Counted from the stretch's first letter, positions 31,572-39,982 are shown. The stretch is DNA of 41,636 bases from Nocardia seriolae NBRC 15557 (GCF_007990715.1 NZ_BJWY01000061.1:1-41636), one strand, 5' to 3'. Program-made: numbers and translations. Notes: generated by a model not told the origin, from the letters alone.

Positions 31572-32111
31572 ATGAAAAAGCTGACAGCCGCGCTGGCTTT
31601 GACGTTCGTGCCGTTTATCGCCGTGGGTTGCTCCTCGTCCGGTTCCGGATCGGTGAGCAAGAGCGATGTGCAGACCAAGACCGGCAGCTTCTACAAGGAC
31701 AAATCACACGAGGACGCGAAATCCGTGTCCTGCGACGGGAGCCTGCCCGCCAAGGTGGAGGCCACCCAGAGCTGTACCGCCACCGCCGCCGACGGCCAAT
31801 CCTGGCCCATCACCGTCAAGGTCACCAAGGTGGACGGCAAGGACGTCTACTACGACCTGAGCTTCACCGACGCCTTCGTCGGGCCCGACGATGTCACCTC
31901 CAGCGTGTCCGACTTCTACCGCGAGAAGGTCGGCGTCGCGCCGAAATCCTCCACCTGCAACGGCCTGCTGCGCGGCGCCACCGGCGCCACCATCCGCTGC
32001 GTCATCACCGAATCCGACGGCACCCGCTGGGGTGTCACCGCCAAGACCACCAATGTCGAAGGCACCAAGGTCAACTACGACATGATCGTGGACGACCAGC
32101 CGCTACCCTGA
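31572..32111 (+). CDS. Lipoprotein with two DUF4333 domains
   Basis: A 179-residue secreted lipoprotein. Seen: signal peptide MKKLTAALALTFVPFIAVGC with a lipobox cysteine at 20, then two copies of the actinobacterial DUF4333 fold. The first is at about 30-100 (VQTKTGSFYKDKSHEDAKSV, SCDGSLPAKVEATQSC) and the second at about 108-175 (VSSVSDFYREKVG-like, TCNGLLRGATGATIRC). Each contains a pair of cysteines able to form a disulphide, and each ends in a KV-D/N-YD strand. The function of the family is unknown. ATG 31572 is chosen because it begins a canonical signal peptide; 14 further in-frame residues upstream would spoil it. It is likely anchored on the outside of the cytoplasmic membrane. Confidence 0.85.
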   Translation: MKKLTAALALTFVPFIAVGCSSSGSGSVSKSDVQTKTGSFYKDKSHEDAKSVSCDGSLPAKVEATQSCTATAADGQSWPITVKVTKVDGKDVYYDLSFTDAFVGPDDVTSSVSDFYREKVGVAPKSSTCNGLLRGATGATIRCVITESDGTRWGVTAKTTNVEGTKVNYDMIVDDQPLP

Positions 32112-32211
32112 TCCCAGATACTGGACGGGCGTTCAGGCTGGAATCTGCGATTGTCACCAGGGTGTGTTTCAATACGGCGGTTTCCAGCTCTGCCCCAGGG
32201 GGATCCTCAGC

Positions 32212-33045
32212 GTGTCAACGCCGCAATCGCCGTTCGGCGCAACCCAATCCGCGCCGGCGCCCAATCAGTTCGGCCAAGCCAATGGCGTGTACTGCCGCTT
32301 CTGCGGCGCCACCCCGGCGATCGATCTGGACTTCCGCGCCCACCGCGGCATGGTCTTCGTCATGCAGTACCGGAAGCTGCCCGGACCCTACTGCCGCGAC
32401 TGCGGGCTGGCGTCGTTCCGGAAGATGACCGGTGACAGCCTGGTGCAGGGCTGGTGGGGACCGTTCTCGTTCCTGATCGCCAACCCGATCACGCTGCTGG
32501 CCAATCTGGTGAACCGGTTGCGCGTCGGGCAGTTGCCGCCGCCGATTCCGGGTGCGCACTCGCTGCCGATGGATCCGGGCAAGCCGCTGTGGCAGCGAGC
32601 CTCGATCGTCGGTGCGCTGGTGCCGCTGGGGTTGATCGTGGCCCTCATCGCCGCGGCCGCGTCGGGCTCGTCGACGAAATCCAGTTCCAGCCGCCCGTAC
32701 TATTCGCCGCCGACCACCTATTCGATGCCGGTCATCCCCTCGATGCCCAGCCTCCCGGTAGTGCCGACCACGCCCGCCGTCCGCGACGCCAAGTCCGCGC
32801 GGGTCGGGGATTGCGTGCACGACAAGAACGGCGATATCGCCACCGACGACCACCCCAAGCTCGAGGTGGTGGACTGCGGCGACGCGCGCGCCCAGGCGAC
32901 GGTGCTGGGCAAGCCGACCGGGCCCACGGCCGACACCCAGTGCGATTCCCAGTATCCGAACGCGGACGTGGTCATCACTCACAAGACCAGCATCGGCAAC
33001 GGACCGGAGATCGAAGACTTCGCACTCTGCTTGCAGCTCAAGTAG
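32212..33045 (+). CDS. Zinc-ribbon membrane protein with C-terminal secreted domain
   Basis: A 277-residue protein of unknown role. Seen: an N-terminal zinc-ribbon-like pair (YCRFCGATPAIDLDF and YCRDCGLASFRK, CxxC twice), a hydrophobic or amphipathic stretch WWGPFSFLIANPITLLANLV, one clear membrane helix ASIVGALVPLGLIVALIAAA (about 133-152), a Ser/Pro/Tyr-rich linker, and a C-terminal domain with DCVHDKNGD, VVDCGDARAQATVLGK and TQCDSQYP, resembling the LppU-type domain common in actinobacterial membrane proteins. GTG 32212 is chosen on domain grounds; a GTG at 32164 would add 16 residues. It lies about 100 bp after the lipoprotein gene and converges with the ligase gene. Confidence 0.78.
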   Translation: MSTPQSPFGATQSAPAPNQFGQANGVYCRFCGATPAIDLDFRAHRGMVFVMQYRKLPGPYCRDCGLASFRKMTGDSLVQGWWGPFSFLIANPITLLANLVNRLRVGQLPPPIPGAHSLPMDPGKPLWQRASIVGALVPLGLIVALIAAAASGSSTKSSSSRPYYSPPTTYSMPVIPSMPSLPVVPTTPAVRDAKSARVGDCVHDKNGDIATDDHPKLEVVDCGDARAQATVLGKPTGPTADTQCDSQYPNADVVITHKTSIGNGPEIEDFALCLQLK

Positions 33046-33051
33046 TTCCGG

Positions 33052-34140
33052 CTAGCGGCACGAGTGCAGGGTGGCCTCGGCCAGTTCGTCCACCACATCG
33101 CCGAGTTCGCCGCGGGCGCGGAAGGCGTTGAGCTGGCGGCGTGCGCCATTGCCGCGCACCAGCAGGGCGGCCACCGCGTCGGTGACGCAGCCGAGGTCGC
33201 CCAATTCGTTCAGGGCGGGCCGGATTCGGTCGATGAGGCGGTCCAGCAGATCGCGCACCGGAACCGTGCGGCCGTCGACGGGATCGACGGCGGTGCCGTC
33301 GATGCCCTCGTGCGCCGCCCGCCAATAGGCCGCGCGCAGGCGGTCTTCGGCGATCACGGGCACGGAATCGGTTGTGCGGGCGGTCATCGCGAGGGCGCGC
33401 ACCAGGCTGGCCAGCAGCGCCGTCTCCTCCACCGTGGCGGGCACGTCGCTCACGCGCACCTCCACCGTCGGAAAGGTGCTGGACGGCCGGACATCCCAGT
33501 AGACCATCTTGCGATCCAGGATGACCCCCAGCGACAGCATGGACTCGACGGCCGTCTCGAACTCGCGCACCGAGTCGAAGTGCGGCGGCGGCCCGGCGCT
33601 GGGCCAGCGCCGCCACAGGATGTTTCGCCAACTGGCGTAACCGGTTTCGCCGCCGCGGTAGATGGACGAATTGGCGGTCATCGCGAGCAGCACCGGCAGC
33701 CAGGGTCGCAGGAAGTTGCTGACCCGCAGCGCGGCGGCGCGGTCCGGCACCGCCACGTGCACGTGGCAGCCGCACAGGCCCTGCTCGTGCGCCAGCCGGC
33801 CGAAGTTCTCGGCGATCCGCAGGTAGCGCGGGGTCGCGGTGATCGAGAGGTCGTCGGGCACGGTCGGCGGGACGGCGGCGGCCAGCAGCAGGGCGTCGTT
33901 CTTCTCCGCGGAAGCCGCGGCGGCGCGGCGCAATTCCCGCAATTCCCGCAGCAGCTCAACGGTATTCGTGTGCACGCGGGTGCTGGTCTCCACCTGGCAC
34001 CGCATGATTTCCAATTGCAGCTCCGTGCCGAAATCCGCTGCGGTGCGGACCACGTCGGCATTTCTGCCGACCGGCACACCGGTGCGCGGATCCACGAGGA
34101 GGAACTCCTCTTCGACACCGACGGTCGGCGGTGCTTCCAC
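33052..34140 (-). CDS. YbdK-type carboxylate-amine ligase (glutamate-cysteine ligase family 2)
   Basis: A 362-residue ATP-grasp-like ligase of the GCS2 family. Seen: PTVGVEEEFLLVDPRTG at the N-terminus (the EEEF metal/ATP motif), QVETSTRVHTN, CGCHVHVAVPD (substrate pocket), FLRPWLPVLLAMTANSSIYRG, and SSTFPTVEVRVSDVPATVEE with the family WDVRPS motif. Family knowledge: YbdK proteins have weak glutamate-cysteine ligase activity in vitro; the physiological substrates are uncertain, and mycothiol producers lack glutathione, so another carboxylate/amine pair is probable. GTG 34140. It converges with the zinc-ribbon gene and is divergent from the TfoX-like gene by about 100 bp. Confidence 0.9.
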   Translation of the reverse strand: MEAPPTVGVEEEFLLVDPRTGVPVGRNADVVRTAADFGTELQLEIMRCQVETSTRVHTNTVELLRELRELRRAAAASAEKNDALLLAAAVPPTVPDDLSITATPRYLRIAENFGRLAHEQGLCGCHVHVAVPDRAAALRVSNFLRPWLPVLLAMTANSSIYRGGETGYASWRNILWRRWPSAGPPPHFDSVREFETAVESMLSLGVILDRKMVYWDVRPSSTFPTVEVRVSDVPATVEETALLASLVRALAMTARTTDSVPVIAEDRLRAAYWRAAHEGIDGTAVDPVDGRTVPVRDLLDRLIDRIRPALNELGDLGCVTDAVAALLVRGNGARRQLNAFRARGELGDVVDELAEATLHSCR

Positions 34141-34245
34141 CCACTAGGTGTACCTCAGCCGCGCGGGCCTGACACCTGCCGGAAAGGTCTCTCCGGGCCG
34201 TGCCGTCGCCCGGATCTGTCGGTGGGATGGGTCACAATGCCGGGT

Positions 34246-34581
34246 ATGGCATACGACGAGAAGCTGGCCGACCGCATCCGGGACGCGCTGGGGCCCGAGG
34301 TCGTGAACGTGGTCGAGAAGAAGATGTTCGGCGGGCTGGCCTTTCTGGTCGGCGGCAATATGGCGGTGGCCGCCAGCGGGCAGGGTGGGCTGCTGGCCCG
34401 CACCGATCCCGCGACCTCCGGGCCGCTGCTGCGCGCCGGGTCGGTGGAGCCCATGGAGATGCGCGGCAAGAAGATGCCGGGGTGGCTACGGGTCTCGGCC
34501 GAGGCCGTCGCCGACGACGAGGTGCTCGACGAGTGGGTGCGACGCGGAGTCGATTACGCGAAGACGCTCCCGCCCAAGTAG
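34246..34581 (+). CDS. TfoX N-terminal domain protein
   Basis: A 111-residue stand-alone TfoX/Sxy N-terminal domain. Seen: AYDEKLADRIRDALG, VVEKKMFGGLAFLVGGNMAV (the family hallmark KxMFGGxxF), GGLLARTDPAT, MEMRGKKMPGWLRVS and a C-terminal helix VLDEWVRRGVDYAKTL. Family knowledge: in gammaproteobacteria Sxy controls competence genes together with CRP; actinobacterial stand-alone domains have no established role. ATG 34246 is preferred; ATG 34237 is also in frame. It appears to be a single-gene unit, followed by a small hairpin at 34592-34605. Confidence 0.88.
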   Translation: MAYDEKLADRIRDALGPEVVNVVEKKMFGGLAFLVGGNMAVAASGQGGLLARTDPATSGPLLRAGSVEPMEMRGKKMPGWLRVSAEAVADDEVLDEWVRRGVDYAKTLPPK

Positions 34582-34591
34582 CACGACGAGG

Positions 34592-34605
34592 CCACGCGGA
34601 CGTGG
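34592..34605 (+). terminator. Small hairpin after the TfoX-like gene
   Basis: CCACG (34592-34596) and CGTGG (34601-34605) form a perfect 5-bp stem with a 4-nt loop, 10 bp past the stop. It is short, so only a weak terminator candidate. Confidence 0.35.
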
Positions 34606-34743
34606 GTCACACGAGCGGGCCGTGTGGATTACAGGCAAACAATGTGCGCCGCGGCACAGCCCTGTCGCGACTGTGGCTCGATTCACTGAATCTCCAGCTG
34701 CCGCAAGCTCTTTGTCCCGTTCCGTCACCGGGTCTTTACACCA

Positions 34744-34780
34744 CACCACAGTGTGGAAACCTCGGTCGCGCACTGTGGTG
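34744..34780 (+). promoter_or_regulatory. 10-bp inverted repeat over the initiation region of the ACT-domain gene
   Basis: CACCACAGTG (34744-34753) and CACTGTGGTG (34771-34780) are perfectly complementary over 10 bp with a 17-bp gap. The right arm contains two in-frame GTG codons and ends 3 bp before ATG 34784, where the ribosome must bind. It may be an operator or a leader hairpin that hides the start site. No strong Shine-Dalgarno is visible outside the repeat. Confidence 0.5.
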
Positions 34781-34783
34781 AAC

Positions 34784-35590
34784 ATGAGGCAAACCGAGAT
34801 ACATGCGCTGGCGTGCGAGGTGTGCGGTCGTCTGCCCCACCCCCGTCGCACCCGGATGGCGCTGGCCAAGCTGGCCGCGGTGTTCCCGGTCGAGCTGGCC
34901 CTGCACGCGCTGGTGATCCACCTCGAATTGCCTTATCTGGCAACGGTGTCGATCCTGGCCGTGGCCGCCACCATTCTCGTCATCTGGGTCGTCGAACCCG
35001 GGGCCATGCGGTATTTCGCCCGCTGGCTGCACGCCCCGGAACTGCGGCACCGCGACCGGCTCGACAGTGCCGAACAGCTGTGGCGCATCCGGGTTCGCCT
35101 GGACAACAAGCCGGGCCGGCTCGAGCTGCTCGCCAAGCAGCTGGCGGATCGGCGGGCCAATATTCTCGCCGTGCACGTGCACCACCTGGAGAACGGCGTG
35201 CTCGACGAGCTGGTGGTGTCCACGCCCGCCGACGTCGGCGCGCCGCGGCTGACCCACGCCCTCTCCCGGGCGGGCGGCATCACGGTCGGGATCTGGCCCG
35301 CCTCGGCGCTGACCCTGGTCGACGGCCAGACCCGGGCACTGGGCCTGGCCGCGCGGGTCGCCGCCGATCCGGCCGAGCTGCCCCTGGTGATCGCGGAATT
35401 GCTTGGTGCGCAATATGTCCCGGATCCGGACTCGGATCGTGTTCCGGGCGGCACCCTGCTCGAGCTCGACGCGCCCGAGGGGCTCGCGGCCATGACCTTC
35501 CTGCGCACCGGGGAGCCGTTCACACCGGCCGAGATCGCGCGGGCGCATCGGCTCACCGATCTGGCCCTGGTCACCACCCGCCGACCCTGA
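34784..35590 (+). CDS. Membrane-anchored ACT-domain protein
   Basis: A 268-residue protein. Seen: an N-terminal Cys motif ACEVCGRLPHP; two hydrophobic segments, AKLAAVFPVELALHALVIHL and LATVSILAVAATILVIWVV (about 27-71), likely a membrane hairpin; then a cytoplasmic ACT domain starting at WRIRVRLDNKPGRLELLAKQ (about 103-122) with ANILAVHVHHLENGVLDELV; and a degenerate C-terminal region (VPGGTLLELDAPEGLAAMTF) that may be an acetyltransferase-like or second sensory fold. ACT domains bind amino acids or other small ligands allosterically, so a membrane-attached nutrient sensor is a reasonable guess. ATG 34784 is used; GTG 34775 and 34778 are in frame and inside an inverted repeat. Confidence 0.8.
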   Translation: MRQTEIHALACEVCGRLPHPRRTRMALAKLAAVFPVELALHALVIHLELPYLATVSILAVAATILVIWVVEPGAMRYFARWLHAPELRHRDRLDSAEQLWRIRVRLDNKPGRLELLAKQLADRRANILAVHVHHLENGVLDELVVSTPADVGAPRLTHALSRAGGITVGIWPASALTLVDGQTRALGLAARVAADPAELPLVIAELLGAQYVPDPDSDRVPGGTLLELDAPEGLAAMTFLRTGEPFTPAEIARAHRLTDLALVTTRRP

Positions 35591-35646
35591 CGAGCCGGCG
35601 GATTCACGAGATCACCTTTGCCACAGGGGCCTTGATCACTGTCCCA

Positions 35647-35695
35647 GACAGACTTACCCTGGTGGGACGGGCGCAGCGTAGCGCCGGAGTCTGTC
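35647..35695. promoter_or_regulatory. 8-bp inverted repeat upstream of the monooxygenase operon
   Basis: GACAGACT (35647-35654) and AGTCTGTC (35688-35695) are a perfect inverted pair with a 33-bp gap, ending 18 bp before the GTG start. The gap contains TTACCCT, a possible -10. It could be an operator or chance; no regulator gene is adjacent. Confidence 0.35.
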
Positions 35696-35713
35696 CGGAA
35701 GGTCCCAACCGTC

Positions 35714-37360
35714 GTGACCAGCACATCCAAAGACGGCATCGCAGCCAGAGACGGCACCGCATTCGAACACGGCACCGCATTCGAACACGGCACCGCATTC
35801 GAACACGGCACCGCAGCCGAAGACACGGCGGCGGCAGCGCCCACGGCTCCCGACCACGAGGTCGCGGTCATCGGCGCGGGGCCCGGCGGGATCGCGGCCG
35901 GGGTGAAATTGAAGCGGGCCGGGGTCGACGATTTCGTCATCCTCGAGCGCGCCGACGAGGTCGGCGGCAGCTGGCACGGAAACCACTATCCCGGGCTGGA
36001 AGTCGATATCCCGTCGCTGGCCTACCAGTACTCCTTCGCGCGAAATCCCGACTGGAGCAGGCTGTTCGCGGCCGGGGCCGAGGTGAAGCGGTATCACGTG
36101 GCGGTGGCCCGGCGCTTCGGGCTGTATCCGCACATCCGGTTCGGGACCACCGTGGTCGGCGAGGAATGGGACGAGCAACGACACTGCTGGCGGTTGCACC
36201 TCGCCGACGGCGGGGTCACCACCGCGCGGTTCGTGATCAGTGCGGTGGGTGCGTTCATCAGTCCGAAGATCGACCCCGGGATTCCGGGTCTGGCCGAGTA
36301 TCGCGGCAAGATCCAGCGGCCCTCGGACTGGGACGAGAGCTACGACCTGACGGGCAAGCGGGTGGCGGTCATCGGCACGGGCGCGAGTTCGGTGCAGATC
36401 ACGCCGTCGATCGCGGGTGCGGTGGGCAGTCTCGCCGTGTATCAGCGCACACCGGTGTGGTGTGTGCCCAAACCGAATCCGCGGATTCCGCGCGCGGTGC
36501 GGTTGGCGCTGCGGGTCCCCGGGGTGCAGGCCGCCGTGCACGGCGCGGCGCTGGTGGTCGTGGACGCCGCGCTGCGGACCATGTCCAACGCGCCCATGCC
36601 GCTGGTGCGGCCCACCATGCGGGCCGTCGACGCGGCGGCGATCCGGGGTTATCGCGGCATGCTGCGGCTCATGGTGCGGGATCCGCAGACCCGGGACGGG
36701 CTCACCCCGGATTACGGTCCGATCGCCAAGCGGCCGACCGCGAACACCGGGTACCTGCTGGCGTTCAACCGGCCCAATGTCGACCTGGTGACGACTCCGA
36801 TCGAGCGGTTCACCGCGCACGGCATCCGCACCACCGACGGGGTCGAGCGGGAATTCGACATGGTCGTGCTGGCCACCGGCTATCACGTGTTCTCCGATCC
36901 GGAGACCTACACCCCGGGCATGGTGGTCGGCCGTGACGGGCTCGACCTCGGGAAGTACTACACCGCGGCGGGATTGCAGGCGTACGAGAGCGTCTCGCTG
37001 CCCGGCCTGCCCAATCGGTGGACGCTGGTCGGCCCGTACTCCTGGTCGGGCAGCGGCTGGCACGCCTTCGTGGAGATGACGGCCGACCATGCGGTGCGCG
37101 CGATTTCGGAGGCGCGGCGGCGGGGGGCGACGTTCGTGGCGATCCGCCAGGACGTGCACGACGCCTACCATCGCCGGATCTACCGGCACGGTGCGGCCAT
37201 GCGCTACTACTTGGCGGAATTGAATGCCCACGTGCCGACCTACTACCGGAATTCGCAGGGCGACAGCACCTATATCCGCCCGACCGGATTCTTCTCGGCG
37301 CGGCGCGCGCACCATCGATTCCCCTTCTCGGACTACGAGTTCGACTGTCCGACCGCCTGA
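35714..37360 (+). CDS. Flavin-containing monooxygenase (Baeyer-Villiger/MymA-like) with altered fingerprint
   Basis: A 548-residue FAD/NADPH flavoprotein. Seen: FAD fold EVAVIGAGPGGIAAGVKLKR (about 49-68), DEVGGSWHGNHYPGLEVDIP, NADPH fold VAVIGTGASSVQI and MVVLATGYHVF. The Baeyer-Villiger fingerprint FxGxxxHxxxW reads YRGKIQRPSDW at 196-206: the histidine is Arg202. The N-terminus (14-33) carries a six-residue motif, GTAFEH, repeated three times and a partial fourth, encoded by an 18-bp tandem repeat. GTG 35714 is the best start. It is followed 30 bp later by an SDR/acyl-CoA-ligase fusion, a pairing recalling the mymA operon of Mycobacterium tuberculosis, where such enzymes act in fatty/mycolic acid modification (analogy only). 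Confidence 0.88.
   Translation: MTSTSKDGIAARDGTAFEHGTAFEHGTAFEHGTAAEDTAAAAPTAPDHEVAVIGAGPGGIAAGVKLKRAGVDDFVILERADEVGGSWHGNHYPGLEVDIPSLAYQYSFARNPDWSRLFAAGAEVKRYHVAVARRFGLYPHIRFGTTVVGEEWDEQRHCWRLHLADGGVTTARFVISAVGAFISPKIDPGIPGLAEYRGKIQRPSDWDESYDLTGKRVAVIGTGASSVQITPSIAGAVGSLAVYQRTPVWCVPKPNPRIPRAVRLALRVPGVQAAVHGAALVVVDAALRTMSNAPMPLVRPTMRAVDAAAIRGYRGMLRLMVRDPQTRDGLTPDYGPIAKRPTANTGYLLAFNRPNVDLVTTPIERFTAHGIRTTDGVEREFDMVVLATGYHVFSDPETYTPGMVVGRDGLDLGKYYTAAGLQAYESVSLPGLPNRWTLVGPYSWSGSGWHAFVEMTADHAVRAISEARRRGATFVAIRQDVHDAYHRRIYRHGAAMRYYLAELNAHVPTYYRNSQGDSTYIRPTGFFSARRAHHRFPFSDYEFDCPTA
35753..35815 (+). repeat. 18-bp in-frame tandem repeat (3.5 copies)
   Basis: GGCACCGCATTCGAACAC occurs at 35753-35770, 35771-35788 and 35789-35806, and its first half again at 35807-35815. 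The units are identical, so the array is recent or actively homogenised. It encodes GTAFEH repeats in the disordered N-terminus of the monooxygenase and is likely to vary in copy number. Confidence 0.95.
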
Positions 37361-37390
37361 CCCTTCTGCTCGACAAGGAACTTCGAGCCC

Positions 37391-39982
37391 ATGTTCGAAC
37401 TGCCGAAATCGGTCCGCATCGCGCTGGGTGCGGCCGGATACGGAATCAGCGACGACCGGCTGGCACCGGCCGTGCGCGGCAAGATAATTCTGGTGACCGG
37501 GGCATCCTCGGGGGTCGGCCGCGCCACCGCGCGACGGCTGGCCGCCAATGGCGCGACCGTGCTCGCGGTGGCGCGGCGCACCGCACTGCTGGACGAATTG
37601 TGCGCGGAGACAGCGCGATTCCCCGGTTCCGTGCACCCCTACACCGCGGATCTCTCCGATCCCGACGCCTGCGCCGCTTTGATCACGCGGATCCTGGCCG
37701 AGCACGGGCACGTGGATGTGTTCGTCAACAACGCGGGCAAGTCCATTCGCCGCTGGCTGTCGGATTCGCTGGATCGCTGGGACAATTTCGACGACACCGC
37801 CCGCATCAACTATCTGGGTCCGGTGCGGCTGGTGCTGAGTCTACTGCCATCCATGCGGGCGCGGCGGCGAGGGCACATCGTGAACATCAGCACCGCGGGG
37901 GTGCACGGCCCGGCCGTCGGCTGGACCGCGTACATCGCCTCGAAGGCCGCGTTCAACGCCTGGATACGCGGTGCCGCAACGGAATTGCGCGCCGACGGCA
38001 TCGCCGTCACTTCCATCCATCTGCAATTGGTGCGTTCGGAGATGCTGGGGCCGTATCGGATGTACCGCTACACCCCGAGCATGTCGATCGACGAGGCGGC
38101 CGCGCTGGTGTGCCGGGCGATCGTGGACCGTCCCTTGGCGATTCGCCCGTGGTGGGAGCGCGCCGGTGCGCCGCTGTCGTACGCGCTCGACAATTCCCGT
38201 GCGGTGCAACGGCTGCTGACGTTGTACTCCACGGCCGGGAACTGGAACAACCGGCCCGCGGACTGGGCCGGGCCGCTCGGGCGGGTCGAGCGCACCGCCA
38301 ACCTGCTCGATGACGCGGTCACGGTGGCGGGGTGGATTCCCGCCAGCGGCGCGCTGGGCCTGCTGCCTCCGGCGCGGATCCCGCAGCTGGCGGCCGCTTT
38401 CCGCGATGGAATCAGCCTGGCGACCACGCTGTCGTCGTTCGCGGCCCGGTTTCCGGATCGGCCCGCGGTGATCGACGACGACGGCGCGATCACCGCGGCG
38501 GAGCTGGATCGGCAGGTGCGGCGGCTGGCCGCGGCGCTGCGGGCGCGCTGGGGTGTGGGGCGCGGGCAGCGGGTCGGGGTGCTGTGCCGCAATCATCGCG
38601 GCTTCGTGGTGGCGGCGTATGCGGCGGCGCGGCTGTCGGCGGATCTGGTGCCGTTGAACTACGGGTTCGCGGGGCCGCAGATCGGTGAGGTGCTCGACCG
38701 GGAGCAGGTGGGGCTGCTGCTGTACGACGGTGAATTCCACACGGAGATAGAGAAATCCGGTTTCGAGGGACACCGGGTGGTGGTGCGGGGCGCGGCCGGC
38801 GGGCTGCCGACCGTGGCGGAACTGGTCGCGGCGGGCGGGCCGCCGGTGCGCGAGCCCGCGTCCGGCGGATCGATCATTCTGCTGACCGGCGGCACGACCG
38901 GGGTGCCGAAGGGCGCGCCCCGGCAACTGGGCGTGGGTGCGGCCGGACCCGCGCTGGCCGGGCTGCACCCGCGCATGGTGCTGGCCCTGGCCGATCTGGC
39001 CCGGATCGAGCCGATTCCCCGGCTGGGACGGCCCATGGTGATCGCACCGCCGCTGCATCACACCTACGGCTTCCTGGCGCTGGCGGGGGCCTTCCTGCTC
39101 GGCTCGACGGCGCTGGTGCACGAGCGGTTCGATGCCGCAACGGTTCTCGCCGATATCGAGCGGTACGACGTGCACATCGCCTGCCTGGTGCCGACCATGC
39201 TGAACCGCATCATGGCGCTGCCGCCGGAGGTTCGACGCGGTTATCGCACGCAAAGCCTGCAAATGGTGGTGTGCGGGGCCGCTCCCCTGCCACCCTGGCT
39301 GGCCACGGCCTTCCTGGACGAATTCGGCGATGTGCTGTTCAACGGCTACGCCTCCACCGAGACCGGAGCCGGAACCTTCGCCACCCCGGCCGATCTGCGC
39401 GCCGCGCCGGGCACCGTCGGACGGCCGCCGACCGGGATCGTCGACATCCGCATTGTCGACCGCGACGGCCGAGAGCTACCGACAGGTGTCACCGGCCGGA
39501 TCATCAACAAGAACCCCAGCATGTTCCACGGCTACAGCGACGGCCGCTCCAAGGAGATGGTCGGAAAGTACATGGACTCCGGCGATCTCGGGCATTTCGA
39601 TACCGAGGGCCGATTGTTCGTGGACGGCCGCTCCGACGACATGATCGTCTCAGGCGGGGAGAACGTCTTCCCCCAGGAGGTCGAGGAGGCGCTGCTGGCA
39701 CACCCGGCGGTCGCCGACGCCGGGGCAGTGGGGGTACCCGATGACGAGTTCGGCCAACGGCTGGCAGCGGCGGTAGTGCTCGAGGCCGGGGCACGCACGA
39801 CCACACAAGCGCTGCAACAGCACATCAAGGCAACGCTCGCCAACTACAAGGTCCCACGCGACATCGCGTTCGTCCCGGAGTTGCCGCGCACGACAGCTGG
39901 CAAACTACGGCGCCAACAACTTCCGGAGGTCATCGCAGGCGCCGCCGCCGACATAGACGAATCCGACCGATCCCGGACATGA
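37391..39982 (+). CDS. Fusion of short-chain dehydrogenase and acyl-CoA synthetase (SDR-FadD)
   Basis: An 863-residue two-domain protein in one uninterrupted frame. Residues 1-~300 are an SDR: cofactor motif VTGASSGVGRATARRLA (about 35-51), NNAG at 113-116, Ser167 and the Tyr181-x3-Lys185 catalytic pair in AYIASK. Residues ~340-863 are a class I acyl-CoA/fatty-acid ligase: LLTGGTTGVPKGAP (about 495-508), FNGYASTETGAG, YMDSGDLGHFDTEGRLFVDG, DDMIVSGGENVFPQEVEE and a C-terminal TTAGKLRR with Lys838. In mycobacteria these activities are usually separate genes near mymA-type monooxygenases; here they are fused, implying that a ketone or alcohol intermediate passes to acid activation. ATG 37391 has only a weak Shine-Dalgarno; it is 30 bp from the monooxygenase stop. 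Confidence 0.9.
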   Translation: MFELPKSVRIALGAAGYGISDDRLAPAVRGKIILVTGASSGVGRATARRLAANGATVLAVARRTALLDELCAETARFPGSVHPYTADLSDPDACAALITRILAEHGHVDVFVNNAGKSIRRWLSDSLDRWDNFDDTARINYLGPVRLVLSLLPSMRARRRGHIVNISTAGVHGPAVGWTAYIASKAAFNAWIRGAATELRADGIAVTSIHLQLVRSEMLGPYRMYRYTPSMSIDEAAALVCRAIVDRPLAIRPWWERAGAPLSYALDNSRAVQRLLTLYSTAGNWNNRPADWAGPLGRVERTANLLDDAVTVAGWIPASGALGLLPPARIPQLAAAFRDGISLATTLSSFAARFPDRPAVIDDDGAITAAELDRQVRRLAAALRARWGVGRGQRVGVLCRNHRGFVVAAYAAARLSADLVPLNYGFAGPQIGEVLDREQVGLLLYDGEFHTEIEKSGFEGHRVVVRGAAGGLPTVAELVAAGGPPVREPASGGSIILLTGGTTGVPKGAPRQLGVGAAGPALAGLHPRMVLALADLARIEPIPRLGRPMVIAPPLHHTYGFLALAGAFLLGSTALVHERFDAATVLADIERYDVHIACLVPTMLNRIMALPPEVRRGYRTQSLQMVVCGAAPLPPWLATAFLDEFGDVLFNGYASTETGAGTFATPADLRAAPGTVGRPPTGIVDIRIVDRDGRELPTGVTGRIINKNPSMFHGYSDGRSKEMVGKYMDSGDLGHFDTEGRLFVDGRSDDMIVSGGENVFPQEVEEALLAHPAVADAGAVGVPDDEFGQRLAAAVVLEAGARTTTQALQQHIKATLANYKVPRDIAFVPELPRTTAGKLRRQQLPEVIAGAAADIDESDRSRT

